Below are positions 62,737 through 64,000 of a stretch of DNA of 64,000 nucleotides, one piece after another. Position numbers and translations under genes: made by a program. The notes beneath the pieces were generated by a model. That model saw only the letters and a program-made list of their open reading frames with translations. It did no database searches and was not told where the DNA came from. Each line of letters starts with the position of its first letter. Position 1 is the stretch's first letter. The stretch comes from Oscillatoriaceae cyanobacterium M7585_C2015_266 (GTDB taxonomy: Bacteria > Cyanobacteriota > Cyanobacteriia > Cyanobacteriales > Oscillatoriaceae), in the NCBI GenBank assembly GCA_015295835.1, contig DVEG01000004.1:124001-188000 (forward strand), read 5' to 3'.

Positions 62737-63567
62737 TTACTCGACGCTGCGAGCTAACAAAACTGGACAATTAGCGTGGACACGAACATAATCAGACAGG
62801 GAGCTGCCGAGTAGCCTATCCAAATCTACTAGACTCTTAGCGATCGAAGGACGGCGATCGGGCGAGCCAAGCAGTAATAGATCTGCATTCAACTCATCTG
62901 CAATTCGACAAATTTCTTCACCGGGTTTGCCCTTACCGGTGATACAGCGATAAGAAACACCTTGTTTTTTCGCTTCTGCCGCTGCTGCTGCCAGAATTGG
63001 ATCGGCTTCAGGTTTGGCCTCAGGATCAGCGGGGTTGATGTGGGTAAGAATCAATTGTCCTTCTTTATTATCTCGTAGCAGGAATAAAGCTAGTTTTAAA
63101 GCATACTGGGAGGCTGGTGCGGAACTGATCGCTACCATAATGCGATTCAGCCGCTTAACATAGATATCGTCCTTTACGAGGAGCATGGGGCGAGAAGTCA
63201 ACTGGAAGACATACTGACTAACAGAATTTTCCAAGATGGCTTGCAGACGTCCCAAACCTCGCGAACCCATAATAATCAAGTCGGCATTGATTTCGTCAGC
63301 TACTTCGCAGACGGTAGTTTTGGGGTCACCTTGTGCTAGTCTGGCTGTAACTTTATTCGGGTCTAAGTTTAAAAACTTAATAGCTTCAGCGAGGATTTTA
63401 CCGCCTTCTTGCAATTTTTCCGACATAGCATCGGAGCTGACTTGATTGGGGACAACGTGTAGAACTGTCACATGTGCGCCTTGGATAGAGGGAATTTTCA
63501 TTAATTCTTTGAGCATTTGTTCGCATAGTCCCCGACCCGCTACAGCTACCAAAATTTTTTCTATCAT
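62737..63567 (-). CDS. tandem universal stress protein (two UspA domains)
   Basis: About 276 aa. Two Usp domains: residues 1-140 (MIEKILVAVAG; ATP-binding motif GSRGLGRLQAILENSVSQYV, G-2x-G-9x-S) and 143-275 (NRIMVAISSAPAS; LLLGSPDRRPSIAKSLVDL, a less canonical loop). The first domain therefore probably binds ATP and the second may not. Such proteins are cytosolic stress regulators of unknown partner. I prefer ATG 63567; an in-frame TTG at 63582 would add five residues. It is convergent with psbM. Confidence 0.9.
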   Translation of the reverse strand: MIEKILVAVAGRGLCEQMLKELMKIPSIQGAHVTVLHVVPNQVSSDAMSEKLQEGGKILAEAIKFLNLDPNKVTARLAQGDPKTTVCEVADEINADLIIMGSRGLGRLQAILENSVSQYVFQLTSRPMLLVKDDIYVKRLNRIMVAISSAPASQYALKLALFLLRDNKEGQLILTHINPADPEAKPEADPILAAAAAEAKKQGVSYRCITGKGKPGEEICRIADELNADLLLLGSPDRRPSIAKSLVDLDRLLGSSLSDYVRVHANCPVLLARSVE

Positions 63568-63749
63568 CTGTTTATCTCGCAATAATTAAAATAAACAATT
63601 GATGAGGCTTGCGATCGCTCGTCCTAGTTCGCGGTGGCACATAATTGCCCACTAGCAAAAAACCAACTCAGGACAAACTGCGCCCTCAAAATCAGCATAA
63701 GCCTCAGAGATGTCAGAAAATTTTAAAAAATGTATCTTTACTAACACTC

Positions 63750-64000
63750 ATGTCCAATTCGCAGCCTGCAATCTCTCTAACAATCTCAGGAGTATCAGCT
63801 TCCGGGTGGTTTGAATATCCTGTGCGGGTACAACCGCATCATACTGACTATGCTGGTATAGTTTGGCACGGTTCTTACATCGCTTGGATGGAAGAGGCGC
63901 GAGTGGAATACTTGCGTTCCCTTGGTCTTGAATATGCTGATTTGGTGGCCCTTGGTTGCGACTTGCCGGTAGTGGAGCTATCGATACGTTACCATCGCCC
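63750..64000 (+). CDS. hotdog-fold acyl-CoA thioesterase (3' end outside window)
   Basis: The 83 visible residues start at ATG 63750 and contain FEYPVRVQPHHTDYAGIVWHGSYIAWMEEARVEYLRSLG (shown in parts: PHHTDYAGIVWHGSYI and WMEEARVEYLRSLG). This is the active-site helix of the 4-hydroxybenzoyl-CoA thioesterase/YbgC family. In cyanobacteria related enzymes hydrolyse 1,4-dihydroxy-2-naphthoyl-CoA for phylloquinone; that assignment is possible here but the chain is cut at base 64000, so specificity is open. Confidence 0.85.
   Translation, partial: MSNSQPAISLTISGVSASGWFEYPVRVQPHHTDYAGIVWHGSYIAWMEEARVEYLRSLGLEYADLVALGCDLPVVELSIRYHR

Overview
The window is chromosomal DNA from a cyanobacterium, most likely a filamentous, gliding member of the Oscillatoriales (Oscillatoria/Kamptonema/Microcoleus-like). 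The evidence is: very frequent HIP1 octamers (GCGATCGC); a psbM gene for a photosystem II subunit; cyanophycinase followed by cyanophycin synthetase; an hps-type hormogonium polysaccharide/pseudopilin locus; a DUF1400 hydrolase; and a SecA without the C-terminal zinc tail. The genus assignment is inference; the phylum is secure. Layout. 1-2.3 kb: the 3' part of a PAS-GAF-GAF histidine kinase. 2.8-11.2 kb: a chemotaxis-type cluster, with cheR(TPR)-cheW(two domains) on + converging on cheB and a hybrid cheA (two Hpt domains plus a receiver) on -, then a CheY-like regulator. No transmembrane receptor is present, but a soluble CBS-domain protein with an MCP-like signalling hairpin lies at 16.5 kb and is the best local candidate for an unusual receptor. 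11.8-20.7 kb: tRNA-Gln(UUG), a Tat-type aldo/keto reductase broken by two frameshifts, recJ, sbcD, a RhaD-like class II aldolase with a substituted zinc ligand, and cysH. 20.7-24.8 kb: a cobA-hemD fusion (siroheme/tetrapyrrole), a TPR protein and coaE on +, meeting larB on -. 24-29.6 kb: a tight - strand run trmD-ispF-two tandem family-5 solute-binding lipoproteins-larB, with the second binding-protein start and its ribosome binding site inside the first gene. 30-34.5 kb: a derelict IS607-type element, then cphB and cphA. 34.6-42.8 kb (-): hpsA-hpsB-hpsC and two GspH-type pseudopilin genes; the last is stopped by an in-frame amber codon where its paralog has Trp. 43-52.5 kb: a membrane hypothetical, ribD, a metallo-beta-lactamase-fold hydrolase, ribF, a MoxR ATPase, a dihaem cytochrome c and secA. 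52.5-56.3 kb (-): a small Cys-rich hypothetical protein with a remarkable leader (strong hairpin, start-stop mini-ORF, and a 14-bp tandem array in which every unit carries an SD-like AAAGGA), and a multi-GAF sensor with a degenerate kinase end. 56.6-64 kb: pyrD, a DUF1400 alpha/beta hydrolase, two peptidoglycan-binding repeat proteins (one with a 116-bp perfect internal duplication), a 2Fe-2S ferredoxin, psbM, a tandem universal stress protein and the start of a hotdog thioesterase. How the genes work together: several groups serve surface motility and signalling (che cluster, hps pseudopilins, GAF sensors), nitrogen storage (cphB/cphA) and housekeeping cofactor and photosynthesis functions. 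The most interesting items are the CBS-MCP protein, the repeat-laden leader at 53.15-53.34 kb, and three decayed genes whose lesions can be read exactly. Function calls rest on recognised motifs; no database search was run.
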